A stretch of DNA of 64,000 nucleotides, taken from the NCBI GenBank assembly GCA_028023455.1, contig JAQFVV010006630.1, positions 60,001 through 124,000 on the forward strand, read 5' to 3'. The position numbers and the translations under genes were made by a program. Below, one piece after another: positions 10,007 to 22,425 of the stretch. This stretch comes from Epiperipatus broadwayi (Eukaryota; Onychophora; Udeonychophora; Euonychophora; Peripatidae). Every line of letters begins with the position of its first letter. Position 1 is the stretch's first letter. Below the pieces are notes generated by a model. That model searched no databases, was not told the DNA's origin, and saw nothing but the letters and a program-made list of their open reading frames with translations.

Positions 10007-12921
10007 GTCACCACTCAAGGCAGCAGTTGGTGGTCGAAGGTGCAGGGTGCTAAGAATCCCCTGATTGCGAATTCAGGCTGCCATTTGATGATGACTTTTT
10101 ATTTAGGTACTTACAAATACAGATCACTTTCAAGTGAAGGACAATTGCAAGAATTAGAAGAACTGTCTTATATTAAATGGGACATTATTCGACTTTGTGA
10201 AGTTAGAAGAAAAGGTGAAGAAACAATTGATTTAAAAAGTGGATATATACTCTATTATAAAGGCACAAATATTAAAAATACAAGTGGAGTAGGATTCATT
10301 ATAAATAAAAAGTGGGAGAACAATATTGTGGAGATTGATGGTGTATCGGACAGAGTGGCAAGATTAGTTATACAACTTAATAGCAGATACCAAATGCAGA
10401 TAATTCAGGTTTATGCCCCAACAAGTTCTCATAGTGATGAGGTAGTAGAAGATTTTTATATGGATGTACAAAAGGCTTTTGATCAGAGTAAACAACATTT
10501 TAAAATTGTTATGGGAGACTTTAATGCTAGAATTGGTAGACAAATGAAAGATGAAATTGCTGTAGGTAATTTTGGTTATGGTAATAGAAATGAGAGAAGA
10601 CATAGACTTGTGGAGTTTGCAGAAAAAGAAAAACTTTATATTATCAATTCTTTTTTTGAGGAAAATGTTAAAAGGAAATGGGCATGAAAGCATCCAAATG
10701 AAGATACAGCAGAATTGGATTATATTTTGACTAACAGAAAATACATATTTCAAGATTGTAATGTTCTTAATAAATTTAACACAGGAAATGATCATCGATT
10801 AGTAAGGTGTAAGTTACGTGTTAATGTAAAACTAGAGAGACAAAAATTATTAAGAAAAACAATATTTACAGTTGATATTCCTAATCTTCAGAAACATTCT
10901 AATGAATTTAAATTAGAACTTACAAATCGGTTTCAAGGGTTAGGAGATTTTGAACATGATTCAGATTTGAATGAAATTAATATGAAAATAACTGAAACAC
11001 TTTTAAAAACTGCAACAAAGATAGCTGGTAGAAAAAAGCAGCAACTGACTAATAAAATTTCTACTGAGACTAGAGAATTTATGAAGAAAAGAAGGAATAT
11101 GAAGATATACAAAAATGATGTATTAAAAAGAATTGAATATCTCGAATTTTGTAAAATGGTACGGAAAAGAGTTGAAAATGATATAAGAAAGTATAACTAT
11201 GAAATAGCAAGAAAAGCTGTAGAAGAAAATAAAAATCTCAAGAATGTTAAACAACATTTTGGTATTGATAGGAAATTTATATCTGCAATAAGAAAAAAAG
11301 ATGGAATTATTACTAAAAAGAGAGATGACATCATGAAATTGGTAGAAGATTTTTATCAAGAATTATATAGTAATAAAGAACAAGTACCTCCTATATCTAT
11401 TACATTTTTTGAATTGCCCAGAATTTTAAATAAAGAAGTGAGACATGCAATTAAATGTATGAAGAAAGGAAAGGCTCCAGGAAATGATGGAATTATAATT
11501 GATATATTAAAAGAAGCAGGTGAAGAAATAGAATTTTTTTAGCAAAGTTATATACCAAATGTGTAAATGATAAAGATGTACCAGACGATTAGAAGAATGC
11601 AGTAATAATATTAATATTTTAAAAAGGTGATAAAGAAGATATTAGAAATTACAGACCTATCAGCCTTTTATTAGTTTTATATAAAAAATTTTACCAAGAT
11701 AATTACAACTTGTCTACAGAGAACTTTGGATTTCTACCAACCAAAAAAACAAGCTGGATTTAAAAGTGGTTTTAGTACAGTAGATCATATCCAGGTATTA
11801 AGAGAAGTTATAGAAAGGACAAATGAATATGAGTTGTCATTATGTTTTGGATTTGTAGATTATGAAAAGGCATTCAATTCTATTTCTTCAGTGATTAAAG
11901 CATTGGATCATCAAGGTATAGATCCAGGATATTGTCATATTTTAAAGAATATTTATAAAAATGCAACAGCAACAATTAGATTACATAATGATACTGGGAA
12001 AGTCAACAATGAGAAAGGTGTAAGACAAGGTGACTCCATATCTCCAAAACTTTTTACAGCAGTGCTGCAAGAAGTATTTTGTGGGTTAAAATGGGAAACT
12101 AAAGGAGTGAAAGTAAATGGAGAGTATTTAAGCCATTTAGATTTCACAGATGATGTAGTTGTTTTTGCAAATAATGCTTCAGAGCTGCAGGAAATGTTGC
12201 AGAAGTTAGCAAATTAAAGTAGGAAAGTAGGACTAAAGATAAATGTTAAAAAGACTAAAGTAATGTTTAATCGATTTGCTCAAAATATGAAAATAAAGAT
12301 TGATTATGAAGAATTAGAAGAAGTTAACAGTTACAAATACCTTGGTCAGATTATTAATACAGATAGAAACATAATGGAGGAAACCCTAATCATAGAATTA
12401 AACTTGATTGGAGTGTTTTTGGTAGAAATAACTTGATACTAAAAGGAAATATGCCTATGTGTTTGAAAAGGAAGGTTTTTAACAAATGTGTTTTACCAGT
12501 TCTTACTTATGGATCTGAGACTTGGACACATAATAAAAGAGCAATACAGAGACTTCAGACCACTCAAAGGAGTATGGAGAGATGTATGTTGGGAGTAACA
12601 AGAAGGGATCGAAAACACAATGTATGGGTAAGAGAACAAACAGGTGTTACTGAACTTATTGAAAAAAATTAAAAGATTGAAATAGAGTTGGGCTGGACAT
12701 ATTGCTAGAAGAGATGATAATAGATAGACAATTGAAATTTTAAACTGGATTCCAAGAGATTGTAAAAGACCCATAAAGAGACCACATGTGAGATGGATGG
12801 ATGAAATAAGAAAATGTGCAGGGGTGTTGTGGAGAAGAGAAGCTAAAGATCAGAGAAGATGAATTAAACTCGGAGAGAGCTTCATCCTGAAGTGGATTGA
12901 TAATGGTTGATGATGATGATG
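10007..12921 (+). mobile_element. RTE-type LINE copy A2, 5'-truncated
   Basis: Same family as A1 but lacking the leader and about the first 15 codons. The 3' end is TGATGATGATGATG. It is flanked by a perfect 8-base direct repeat ACTAATAA (9999-10006 and 12922-12929), which is a clear target-site duplication. It interrupts the endonuclease of an old minus-strand LINE. Confidence 0.9.
10040..12905 (+). pseudogene. RTE A2 endonuclease / reverse transcriptase, broken
   Basis: The same protein as in A1 with more damage. The endonuclease frame 10040-10687 (VYAPTS, GDFNARIG) ends at a TGA where A1 has AGG. The frame resumes 10715-11542 (KGKAPGNDGI). A one-base loss near 11535 and several stops follow, then 11726-12217 carries DYEKAFNS, GVRQGDSISPKLF and LDFTDDVVV, and 12433-12672 carries YGSETW and MERCMLGVTRRD. 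The D of KAFDS has become N. The first ATG here is only the first one left after truncation, not the family start. Confidence 0.85.
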
Positions 12922-12929
12922 ACTAATAA

Positions 12930-13735
12930 AAAAATAGCAGCACACAACCCACAAACATATCATTTCTCTCGCATAATTTTTTCAATATCTCATTTATAGT
13001 ACATGCCTATCTAACGTATATCTATTATTGAATCATGGTAATAATATAACTTTTCCTACTCTTCCTTTAACTTCTTTAAAAAGTATAACTACACTTTCTT
13101 ATTGCATTGCCAAATGTATACTATATCACACTAAATTTTCCAAGCACTTTACCACTGTTTAAGACTATAACAGTTGAGGTTGGGAAGTATAAAGTTCTGA
13201 CGAAGATTGCTGGAGCAATCGAAACTGTAAACTGTAAGAAAAGGGTGGTAAATAAAGCATTGTGTAACAGTGGTAAAGTGCTTGGATTCTTTCTTTAATT
13301 TTATTCAAATTACTAATCAATTCTATGTACTCATTTTTCCAAGTCTCCTACTCTATATTTGACTTTATTCTTTCTCTACTACTCTTCAAACCCTTTTTAC
13401 AAAAGGAGAAAAACTTTTCTTCTTTTCAATGGTGATCGATAAACACATATTGTCTAACCTTACACCTCAAAAACATTATCTTCTTTCTCAATTAAATCTC
13501 TCTCTTAAATTAAAATATTCTTTAATAGCAAACCAACTAATCCTATATACAGCTTAGTTTTAAAGCCTCCTTGCAGTAACACAAACACACAAATGTATTT
13601 TCTCCATTTATATTTAATATGGCATAATAAAATCCTTTCCAAACATTATCAATATTATTTCCAATCTTTCCAAATCCAATTAAATCTATATCTTTTCACC
13701 CCAATTTTCTTTTCCCTTCTACACAATAATCAAAC
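12930..13735 (-). pseudogene. Old LINE endonuclease remnant, minus strand, split by a MITE
   Basis: On the minus strand: EKMSTYN-like spacer, then VGKVILLP followed by a stop and FNNR (a decayed VILLGDFNAR motif), then INEILKKLCERNDMFVGC, which fits the NExGxxLLExCxxNxLxVxN motif of APE-type endonucleases. The MITE at 13140-13285 lies inside it, and RTE A2 cuts it off at its downstream edge, the rest lying at 10006-9661. Stops are frequent, consistent with being the oldest layer here. The upstream limit is approximate. Confidence 0.5.
13140..13285. mobile_element. Hairpin MITE G1, perfect 20-bp TIRs
   Basis: The left arm CCAAGCACTTTACCACTGTT (13140-13159) is the exact reverse complement of 13266-13285. 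The body is 146 bases with a central block CAGTTGAGGTTGG ... GATTGCTGGAGCAATCGAAA that recurs in G2 at 14.3-14.5 kb. Flanks ATTTT and ATTCT are a possible degenerate target duplication. It is non-coding and inserted in an old LINE endonuclease. Confidence 0.75.
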
Positions 13736-14298
13736 AAATTTAGTAGCAACAATTTTTTTCAGATGATATTAAAAAAATATATAAACTTTAACTTATCTTG
13801 CAGAACAAATCAGTCATATCAACATAGCAAGAGAAGTTACTACCCTCTATTAATGGATTCAAGCACCATCTCTAATCTTTCAAATGACTTTAGCTAGAAC
13901 AATAACAAATTAGATGTTTCCAAAAGAAATAACAATTCCAATATTCAGTGATCAATCAGAAATTTAAGTAAGAAAAAATACCCAGTTGGAACCTCAAACT
14001 AAAAATATATTTAAAGCTATCAAAGTAAAGCTGCAGCCCATATTACTGAAAAAGCTTATAATAGATGCAGTGAGCAGGAAAATGCACATATACAATTTTA
14101 AGACATTGCAATCATGTGAGATATATAAAAGTGGCTTGTATACAGAAAAGAAACAGCAAGATGGCTAAGACAGAATGGAGAAGTCTGATTCAGCTCATAA
14201 GTCTGTAATTTTGAAGTTGCATATCAGAACTGCAATATCCACTGTGTTGGGCTGTCATTAATACAAATAATTATGGATTAAAACCTAAAAATAAAATG

Positions 14299-14509
14299 TT
14301 ATTATTAACACTTTTCTTTATTACTTAATTTTTACAATGCTTTATATAGTTATATTATATCAATTAAATTTTAGTTAACAGTTGAGTTGGTTTAGGAACA
14401 AAAAGATCTGAAAGAGAATTGCTGGGTTAATTGAAACTGATATAATATAATTGACATAATAATTTTATAAAGCATTGTAAAAAGTAACAAAGAAAATTGT
14501 TAATAATAA
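14299..14509. mobile_element. Hairpin MITE G2, diverged relative of G1
   Basis: Long imperfect inverted arms (TTATTATTAACA, then TTTACAATGCTTTATA, pairing with 14461-14509). The centre shares CAGTTGAGTTGG ... AATTGCTGG ... AATTGAAACTG and AAAGCATTGT with G1. It is larger and older than G1 and lies about 1 kb away. No coding capacity. Confidence 0.6.
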
Positions 14510-17500
14510 TTATTGGTTGAATTGGGAAATGCAATAAAAAGAAAAATTAAATTGTAATAGTAAAATAATTATAAATTACCAAGATGAGCAAAATCATCTT
14601 CTGGATGAATCAAAGTTACAATGCCAATAAAATTGAATCTGTGGAAAAGCATAGAAATATATTGAAAAATGACTGCTTCAATCACGTAGGCTAGAAATAC
14701 TTAAGGTAATAAGAATAATAAACTTAAATACAATTTGTCGACCAATAAAATACATTTAGAAAAGAGGCACAGAAAGATAGCAAATGGGTTGCCTAATGTA
14801 TCACTATTGACATAGATTCCAAGTGTCAATTAAATGGATCCATTTGAGTTGGCCAAGCAATCTAACAAAAGAGCTGCATCTAACTTTCTTGATTCTTAAG
14901 ATGGGACTCTGAATTAAAAATGGATCTGAGGCCAAGAATAGTGATTTCTTCAGATAATTGCTTTTAAATAATAATGGATACCAAATAATCATGTGAATGA
15001 AAAAAATGTCTAGATTCTATTACTGATGGCATATCTTAGACACTAATATCAAGTGTGAAACCCAGCAATTTTGGCATTATAAAAGACACCAAAAATGTGT
15101 TGATAGAATAAACCAGTTTTAGATCTGAACAATGTGGAAAAAAAAATAAATGCAGATAAATATTACTCTAATAAATGTTCAAGGGAAATATAAAATTGAT
15201 TCCAATTACAGTTATAAATACAAAGAGCCTGCAAACAGTGGTTGTTCAAACCCACAACAATACTACCAAAATGGATATCAATTGAGGCATAACTATAAAA
15301 TACTACGCAGTAATGAAGAAAGAACCAGTATCAAATGTTGATGAATCAAACACAATGTCAATAGCAAGAAATATAATAACTATGCCAAACCAGACTATAA
15401 AGCAGAAAAACAATCTATGTGTCTACCAGAAAATATCAAAATGTATGAATCCCAAATTTTACTTTTGTCTAAGAGAAAAAATCTTATGACTTCATCTTAA
15501 GATTATCCATCAATAATGATCATATCAAGATCACAATTAGAACATAATATGATTACCCAATTAAATGCCAATAATGTTAACCAATGGACAATTGCATAAA
15601 AAGATCAATCACTTAACTAGATTAATAAATCCAATTATTCAGACTTGTCTATAAAACAAATCAATTTCTGAGAATGAAAGCAAGTCCAAAGTTAGCTTAT
15701 TCTGGAATTACTCTAAAAAGTAACACACACATTGTCCACCCATATTCAAGACTGAATTACAAAGCTTGTATCAGCAAATAATATTAAATCTTTCATGAGA
15801 CAAACAAACATAGCTGGAAGTCAAATTTATTAGAAGAAATCTTGATATTCCTCCAACCCACTGATCTTGTTATCAATAAGATGATGATGTTTTGGCTTCA
15901 AACAATACACGTACTATATTATTTGTTTAATTGGAAAATTTATGTTTCTTATTATATCTCTTGCAGCAATCTTATCTCAAACTGAGATAAAATATAATAT
16001 ATGCTTTTAATGTGAAATAGAACAATATGATTTAAAAAATAATGAAAAAAAAAAGCATTTAATAATGAATAATGATCCTGAAATCAGTTGTTTAAGCATT
16101 ATTTTCTCAGTAATATATATTGAAAAGATATGATCCTTACAAACTTTACAGTTTACATAATTAGGTAGGTAACATAGTTACTAGGATCCAGAAATAATAA
16201 ATAAGAATCGTAATGTTTTTTAATAAACGAAAGGAAGACCTAAGAAATCTAGAAATGAACAGGCAATGTACCGAAAATTTTAATGTACTAATGTTATTTC
16301 AAATCGTGTAATGATGGGCAGACATTAAATGAACTGAGGTATTAAATACATTTTTTTTCAAAAAATATTATTAATAGTACTTAAAATACTGAAGTAATAA
16401 TTTCCCATTATTTAAAATAAAACTATCAAGTATTTTACTTATCTAAAGTTTATTTTTATACTTATATCGAATTTTCTTAAAATTTAGCTTAATTAAAGCT
16501 TAAAAATTCATAAACAAATTGATAATATACCTGGAGATTTTAATGCTTTTGGAATTTGTTTTCCTTTTTTCAAGGGCATTATTTGTTAAAATAGTAATTA
16601 CATACGGATCTTTTTGTGATTTTATTTCGAAATTTGTTTAATTTCGCGTAACTATAGAGAAGAATAAGGTCGCAGCAAAATATAAATTACCTAATCATTT
16701 GTTATTTAATGTAAAGCCTATTGCTTCAGTGCAAGCGTTACTAGTTTAGGTATATTTTAAATTATATTTGCCTATGCTTATTTGTAATTGCAATTGATTA
16801 TCTTTTGGATGATATTAATATTTGCATTATAGCCCAAAAAGCAGCGTCTATGAAGTAATTTAAAGATTAAAAATTTCATAAAGTTATCAATGAAAATTAT
16901 TGTTAATAATATAAGTTTTTATTAATGAGATAAATTTATGAACTAAATTTAATATTTAAACTTGAAAAAAAAAAAACATTATCGTCTTCAATCCTTGCGT
17001 ACGCAAATCGTTTAATTAAATTCAGTTATTTAATCCATAATTTTTCTTCTCACTTCATTTCTTCAAAATTTCTTAATTCTTCTAATATCTCAATGTTTTT
17101 TTCTGTGTTTTAATTTAAATCCGGTAGTCCAATATTTCCCTTGCTATGACGTAATAGCCTGAAGGCATACAACTCTAACCATCCGATTTTTGCCTAGTCG
17201 GAAAAACACATGAACGTTGTCATGGCAACGAAGACATTGACATGACTAATCCGAGAGATTTGATTTTTTGATCCGCGAGATTTTTTTCGTCGTGACCCGC
17301 GAGATTTAAAAGTGGATTTTTTCCTATTTGTTGCAGCGTTTTTTTTCAGTGCTTTAATATTTCAGCAATTTTTTTAAATAAAACATTACTTTTCAACAAT
17401 TGTAAGTAATTTACATGTTATTTCTTCTATGATATTAAGTGGATGTATTTTATATTTTATTAATTTTCTGGATTTTCCATTTTTAGACATCAATTTAGAA
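14510..17500. other. AT-rich stretch, no gene seen
   Basis: No protein motif, long repeat or RNA gene recognised. Short frames at 14804-14992 and 15150-15341 have no recognisable motif. 17150-17320 is somewhat richer in CG dinucleotides and has the near-palindrome GTTGTCATGGCAAC (17216-17229). It may be the 5' part of the Merlin-like element, but no matching inverted end was found. Confidence 0.5.
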
Positions 17501-18028
17501 ATGGCTGTTGTTGAAACAAGAGATCTGAAGTTGTGGGATCTCCCAAAATGTGAAGAGGCGATAGCTTTCTTTCAACAAGGAATTTTACACCATGTGAAAT
17601 TGTGTGAAAACGGCCACGAGATGAACACAATTGTGGAAATAGACGAAACTCTATCCTATCTGCAGAGAGACAGATGAATGTTTTATAATAGCCGTTGCAG
17701 ATAGAAGCGCGTCCAATCTCATGCAAGCCATTTTAGAGAATGTGCACCAAGGCACTACTATTTATAGCGATTGCTGGAAATGATATAAAAGTGCAGAATT
17801 GGAGCAGGCTGGATATGAGCACCATCGAGTGAACCATACATATAATTTTGTAGATCCTACAACCGGTGTTCACACTAAATATTGAAAGGTTGTGAGGTTT
17901 AGTGAAATGGAGAAATAAAAAGCACAGAGGAACTGCACCGTGGACACTTAGATTCCTATTTGACGGAGTTTATGTGGAGGCGTACATACAAAGATTGTCA
18001 TTTTTGGTGCAATTTTACAACATATTAG
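17501..18028 (+). pseudogene. Merlin/IS1595-like transposase, broken
   Basis: The N-terminal part reads MAVVETRDLKLWDL, EEAIAFFQQGIL, CENGHEM and IVEIDET, the last holding the first acidic catalytic residue of ISXO2/IS1595-type transposases. An internal deletion then jumps to ECFIIAVADRSASNLM, IYSDCWK (second catalytic D), AGYEHHRVNHTYNFVDP, TGVHT (then K and Y where the family has NT and the third acidic position) and, after a frameshift, HLDSYLTEFMWRRTYKD. This order is that of Merlin superfamily DNA transposases. Stops follow CWK, HTKY and EK, so it is inactive. No TIRs could be found around it. Confidence 0.75.
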
Positions 18029-18175
18029 TCCACCGCAGTGATCGTTATTTGGGTAAGTACGCATTTTGTTGTCATATTCGTCTTTTATTTTCCATGTAAA
18101 TTACAGTAGTTGTAAATCATAGTTATTTCCACTAAAAAAAAAAAAAAACAAATTAATAATTTTATATAGTACTTT

Positions 18176-18472
18176 TAAGACGACTGAATTATTATTTGTA
18201 GACTCGCAGTTTTCACTTTATGATAGGTTTTTTTAAGAAGACAAAATTATTATTTGTAGACTCCGAGTTTTCACTTTATGATAGGTTTTTTTTAAGAAGA
18301 CAATTATTATTTGAATACTCGCAGAATTATTATTACTGGACTCGCATTTTACACTTTATGAGGTTTTTTTAAGAAGACAAAATTATTATTTGTAGACTTG
18401 CAGTTTTAACTTTATGATAGGTTTTTTTTAAGAAGACAAAATTATTTGAATACTATACTCGCATTTTCAATT
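18176..18472. repeat. Minisatellite, about five 57-62-base units
   Basis: The phrase AATTATTATTTGTAGACTCGC, then CACTTTATGATAGG, a T-run and AAGAAGACAAA repeats with start points near 18188, 18245, 18303, 18381 and 18438. Units vary by indels in the T-run and by a partial internal duplication. Confidence 0.8.
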
Positions 18473-18887
18473 AAAATACCGAGATTACTCTGATATGAAT
18501 ACAGATACTAAATGTAAAAGACCTGGGCTAGAATCCATGTACTTTATATACCAGAATCTGTCATTCTACCACTGTGACAAACTCTACAGTTCCATATTTT
18601 TAATAATAGCAGTGATATCTGTTTGGTATCTCACCTATGTATTTTGCTTTCCATCTTTACTTCTTAATCCAACAATACTTTTCATAATTTATTACATGGA
18701 CTTATGTATACAGTTAATTATAGATTATAAATTTGAGAAAACAAAGATTTGAGGATCCCATCTAACATTTTAAAATATTGATCTTTTTAAAAAGAATAAA
18801 CATAAAATAAATAAAAATCAAGACTTTTATATAAGAAAGAAAATATGCTCAAATTATAGATAAATACAATTATTTCTATTTAATACA

Positions 18888-19680
18888 TGTTAGGTTATAT
18901 CTCACCCTGCCTTCTAATAATAGACTAGTCCAGATTCCACCTTATGATGGAATTGAACATTTAGTGGCATAGATTAGTGAATGTATAAAGTAATAACAGA
19001 CATCCAAGAATGGGCTAATAGAGCAATGACATTCACTGAATCTGATTGTTCTCAGTATGGATTGGAATCTTGACACAAAAAGTTAATGTATTTTGGAAGT
19101 AAGGTCAGATAACTATCAAAACTAAACATCAGTATGCACATTGTTCATTATGCAGTTAAGCAATTGAGACATGTTCTCATTAAAACTGGAAACTAGTCAT
19201 ACATCAAACGCAAGGGAAGCTATCATAGAACAGTGGAAAGTATCATCATATCTACTCACAAGGCAAGCTATCACAGTACAGCTGAAAGTAGTAATCTTTG
19301 AAGAATGTCTAACATATCTTACACAAATAGTTGCATGGCAATTAAAATGTTATACCAAGCAAACAGTATCACATGAAAGTATAACATTGTATATATTCTT
19401 TAATCAGAAGAGATTTACATCATACACACATGCACTGTAATGTTATTTTAATACATTAATGATGTCTTGTTGAATAAAACATTATTGAGGTACTAAAACA
19501 TTACAGCACATGTGCGAAAGGTGTTAAGTCCCTTCTGATTAAAATTGTATATGACTACTATGCTAGTAAATAAAATAGAAACTTACATTATATATATTGC
19601 AAATATGCATTTTATATTTGTTTAATAAAGAAATATTCATTGTATTTCATGAATTTGCGTTTATATTGTACCAGTCGAAA
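18888..19680 (+). mobile_element. Old LTR (solo or 5' LTR), gypsy-like
   Basis: Starts TGTTAGGTTATATC. It is collinear in direct orientation with 24453-24960: shared blocks include TCTGATTGTTCTCAGTATGGAT, AAGGTCAGATAACTATCAAA, ACAAATAGTTGCATGGCAA and TATAACATTGTATAT. A 143-base hairpin element (19400-19542) is inserted near its 3' part. It may be a solo LTR or the 5' LTR of the element whose gag and 3' LTR lie at 23.2-25.0 kb. The right limit (near GTACCAGTCG) is approximate. Confidence 0.6.
19400..19542. mobile_element. MITE-like hairpin inserted in the LTR
   Basis: The left end TTTAATCAGAAG (19399-19410) is the reverse complement of CTTCTGATTAAA (19532-19543). The arms continue imperfectly with CACATG and CTGTAATGTT. 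TTAA stands at both outer edges (19400-19403 and 19539-19542), compatible with a piggyBac-like TTAA duplication. Because TTAA is itself palindromic, a TA-type duplication cannot be excluded. It is absent from the other LTR copy, which gives an empty-site comparison. Confidence 0.7.
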
Positions 19681-22234
19681 AACACACATTGATCCAACAA
19701 ACCCCTTGAATACAGGTAAAGCACCTCGAGTCAGACCATGTACAAGATATATAAATCAGGTACATCGTGAACTCTGCCCTATTTACCTATATCCCCAGGT
19801 CAAAGATCTAATCAATAGCTTTTCTCGATGATACAATCAAATTCCTTTATTTTCACTGTGCCGGCAATTGGGTCTTAAAGCATGAGATTCAATTTATTAT
19901 ATTTAAATGAGAACTTGGGTGATTGATTGATAGATATATTTAAAAATCAAAATTTATTTAAAATAAAAGTAAATAAAATGATTCGAGAACACTGGAAGTT
20001 TGTTTTAGTTATATATATATTTAAAAATCACTTATCATTTTACATTAGTTTAACTCAAGCTCTTTTAAAAAAAAACAAAATACAATCTTTAACTGAACTT
20101 TTATAAATCATACAAATTCTTGAAGAATTTATATTAGCGGTTATCTTTTACATTGTTAGTTTGTAAAATTTATTTAGTGAAGTTTATACACTTTTACTTT
20201 GTTTACATTTATTCTCCTTTTAAAATAACAAAATTATTTTATAATTAAATGATCACGGATTTTAAAATTTCCTGTGCACATTTAGTACAAGTTTGTAATA
20301 TAGCGGTAGGTTTAAACATCTGCCTAACGCACATATATAAGAATGTCTATTTTAATGAATTCTTTATACAAGATTTAAAAAAAAAACATTTCTATTAAAA
20401 AAGATATTAATTAAATAGACGATTATAATCAGACTAATTTGACGTCTTACTCCACTAACATATAAAAGAAAAAAAATTGATTTTATTTATCTTTGTAAAA
20501 ATAATTTAGTTTTTTAATAACTAATGTTTTATGACATTAGTGGACCTTGCTGGCATAGCTTATAAATAACTTTAAAACTTTAAGCGGTTATAATAAAAAA
20601 ATATAGATCAGTTAATTATCAAGCAAACGAGTCATTTTAGTTGGACTTACAACTAAAATCAAACCTATAAGAATTATAATGTAAATTAGCCATAACCAAA
20701 CGATTTTAACTAATTACAAAAACAAATAAAAGAGTTGATTACTCAGATCGCAGATCCTTTCGTAGAATCAATTCCCTATGGCTTACGTATTAGATAGGCA
20801 AAAGAAAAAAACAATAATGTTGGGTTAATAAATATACGAATGCAAAAGGAGAGAAGAAACGTAAGTAAGAACATATGGGACGGATTACGAACACTCATAT
20901 GCCTATTCCAACGAAGAATAGGAAGGGAAATTGATACGTCCACATGTCGTGTCCATATATTGATAGGAGATAGGACTTATGGAGAGCCCTCATATTCGCC
21001 TCTACAAATTCTGCTGACAAACCAACTATCTCATCCACGCTGTCCGATTCACAGGCGTATGCAAAAAATGGAAGCTAACTCCAAATCACTAAATCAATGA
21101 CCGTTTTAGGTCTGTTCATGAGACTCCAAGCATTCTTTATTAACCCGAGATATAATTATTAAATAGGAACGAATTATAATTAAATAGCCTTAAAATGATC
21201 TAATACTGCATAGAGATCAACTTGCGTAAACAACTACTTTATATAAGTATTTAATGTACAAAAAAAACATACATATAGAAATAAGGGATTTTAATTCTCG
21301 AAAAAATCCCCGGTCCCTCTTTCCTAACTTAAAAAAAAAGGCAAGATAATTAACTGATGCTATCCAGCGGCGCTGTTACTAGGTCAAAAATCTATAGCAT
21401 ATTTTATTCTGTTTTGAATTACAGAAATATCAAATAATAGAATCCCATTCTGGGAAATCTATAATAAAACTGTTTAAAGAAAATACGGTAAGCTTGATTT
21501 TGAAATACATATATATTCGACATAACTTCACTTGCTAAATAAAATAGATCAAGATTATTTTATTTTAAAATTAAATCATTCTTTGTTAACGTTCCCATCC
21601 CCAAATAAACATAATTTGCTCTTTTAGCAAATTACTCTTGAGTCCCCGCAAGTGAAGCCAGTCGAAATAAAAAAAAAAATCAAAGAATGAAACAAATAAA
21701 TATTTTCATATTCAACAATTAAAACATATTAAAAATTGTTGTGAGCTTGAATTATTTGAAGAAAACATTATAAATAATTTAAAAGAAAAAGGTTAAAGAG
21801 ACAGTAAAAAAAAGATTCTTAATAACATTAATTTTTGACATTCCTTTTTTAAGCTTTACGAAACTACATTTATATTCTAATGATAAATTTTAAAATCTTG
21901 ATGTCAGGATTTAAGCTCTTCGGCATTTTACCTGGAGTTCCCCGGTATGAGTGCATGGGCGAACATTGGTGGCTGGTGGCAGTTGAAGGCAGGTTCTGGC
22001 AGCAGCATAACGGAAGATTTCAGGTCTCAGGAAGGAGAGGGCAGTGATTTATCCTTTTTTCTACTCGATCATCATGGCGTGATTACTACAACTCTGTCTG
22101 TTCTCTGTCTAGTCCTGATCTCTCTGTGATCTAAAAAGGACCACTATCACTTCCTACTCATATTCGATTGCTGCTGCCTCAGGTCATTTTCAATTTCAAA
22201 AAACAATCGAAATCATTCTTTTATTTTAATTTTA
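19681..22234. other. AT-rich stretch, no gene recognised
   Basis: No recognisable domains. 20740-21110 and 21900-22200 are less AT-rich than their surroundings and hold short frames (20840-21100 and 21947-22129) without motifs I know. They could be degraded internal parts of the LTR element that may span 18.9-25.0 kb, or unrelated repeats. Confidence 0.45.
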
Positions 22235-22425
22235 GAAAGTTTGTACCTCGATAAAGATCAGTATATTTCAATATAATTTTGTTAGTTTTTTAATTTAGAT
22301 AACAATGTAGAATCTCAACTAATTAATGGAGATAGAGATTCCACAGGGAATGGATTTTTGGTAATTTATCGATGCTTTTAATTTAAACATTTATTTTAAA
22401 CTTCTTATCGAGGTACAAATCTTTC
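22235..22425. mobile_element. Possible MITE with 18-bp imperfect TIRs
   Basis: The left arm GAAAGTTTGTACCTCGAT (22235-22252) pairs with ATCGAGGTACAAATCTTTC (22407-22425) with one extra base. The inside is AT-rich and non-coding. No target duplication is evident. Confidence 0.45.

Noticed and set aside
21947-22129. 60-residue frame in a less AT-rich stretch
   Set aside because: No motif, and no second copy in the window; may be LTR-element debris.
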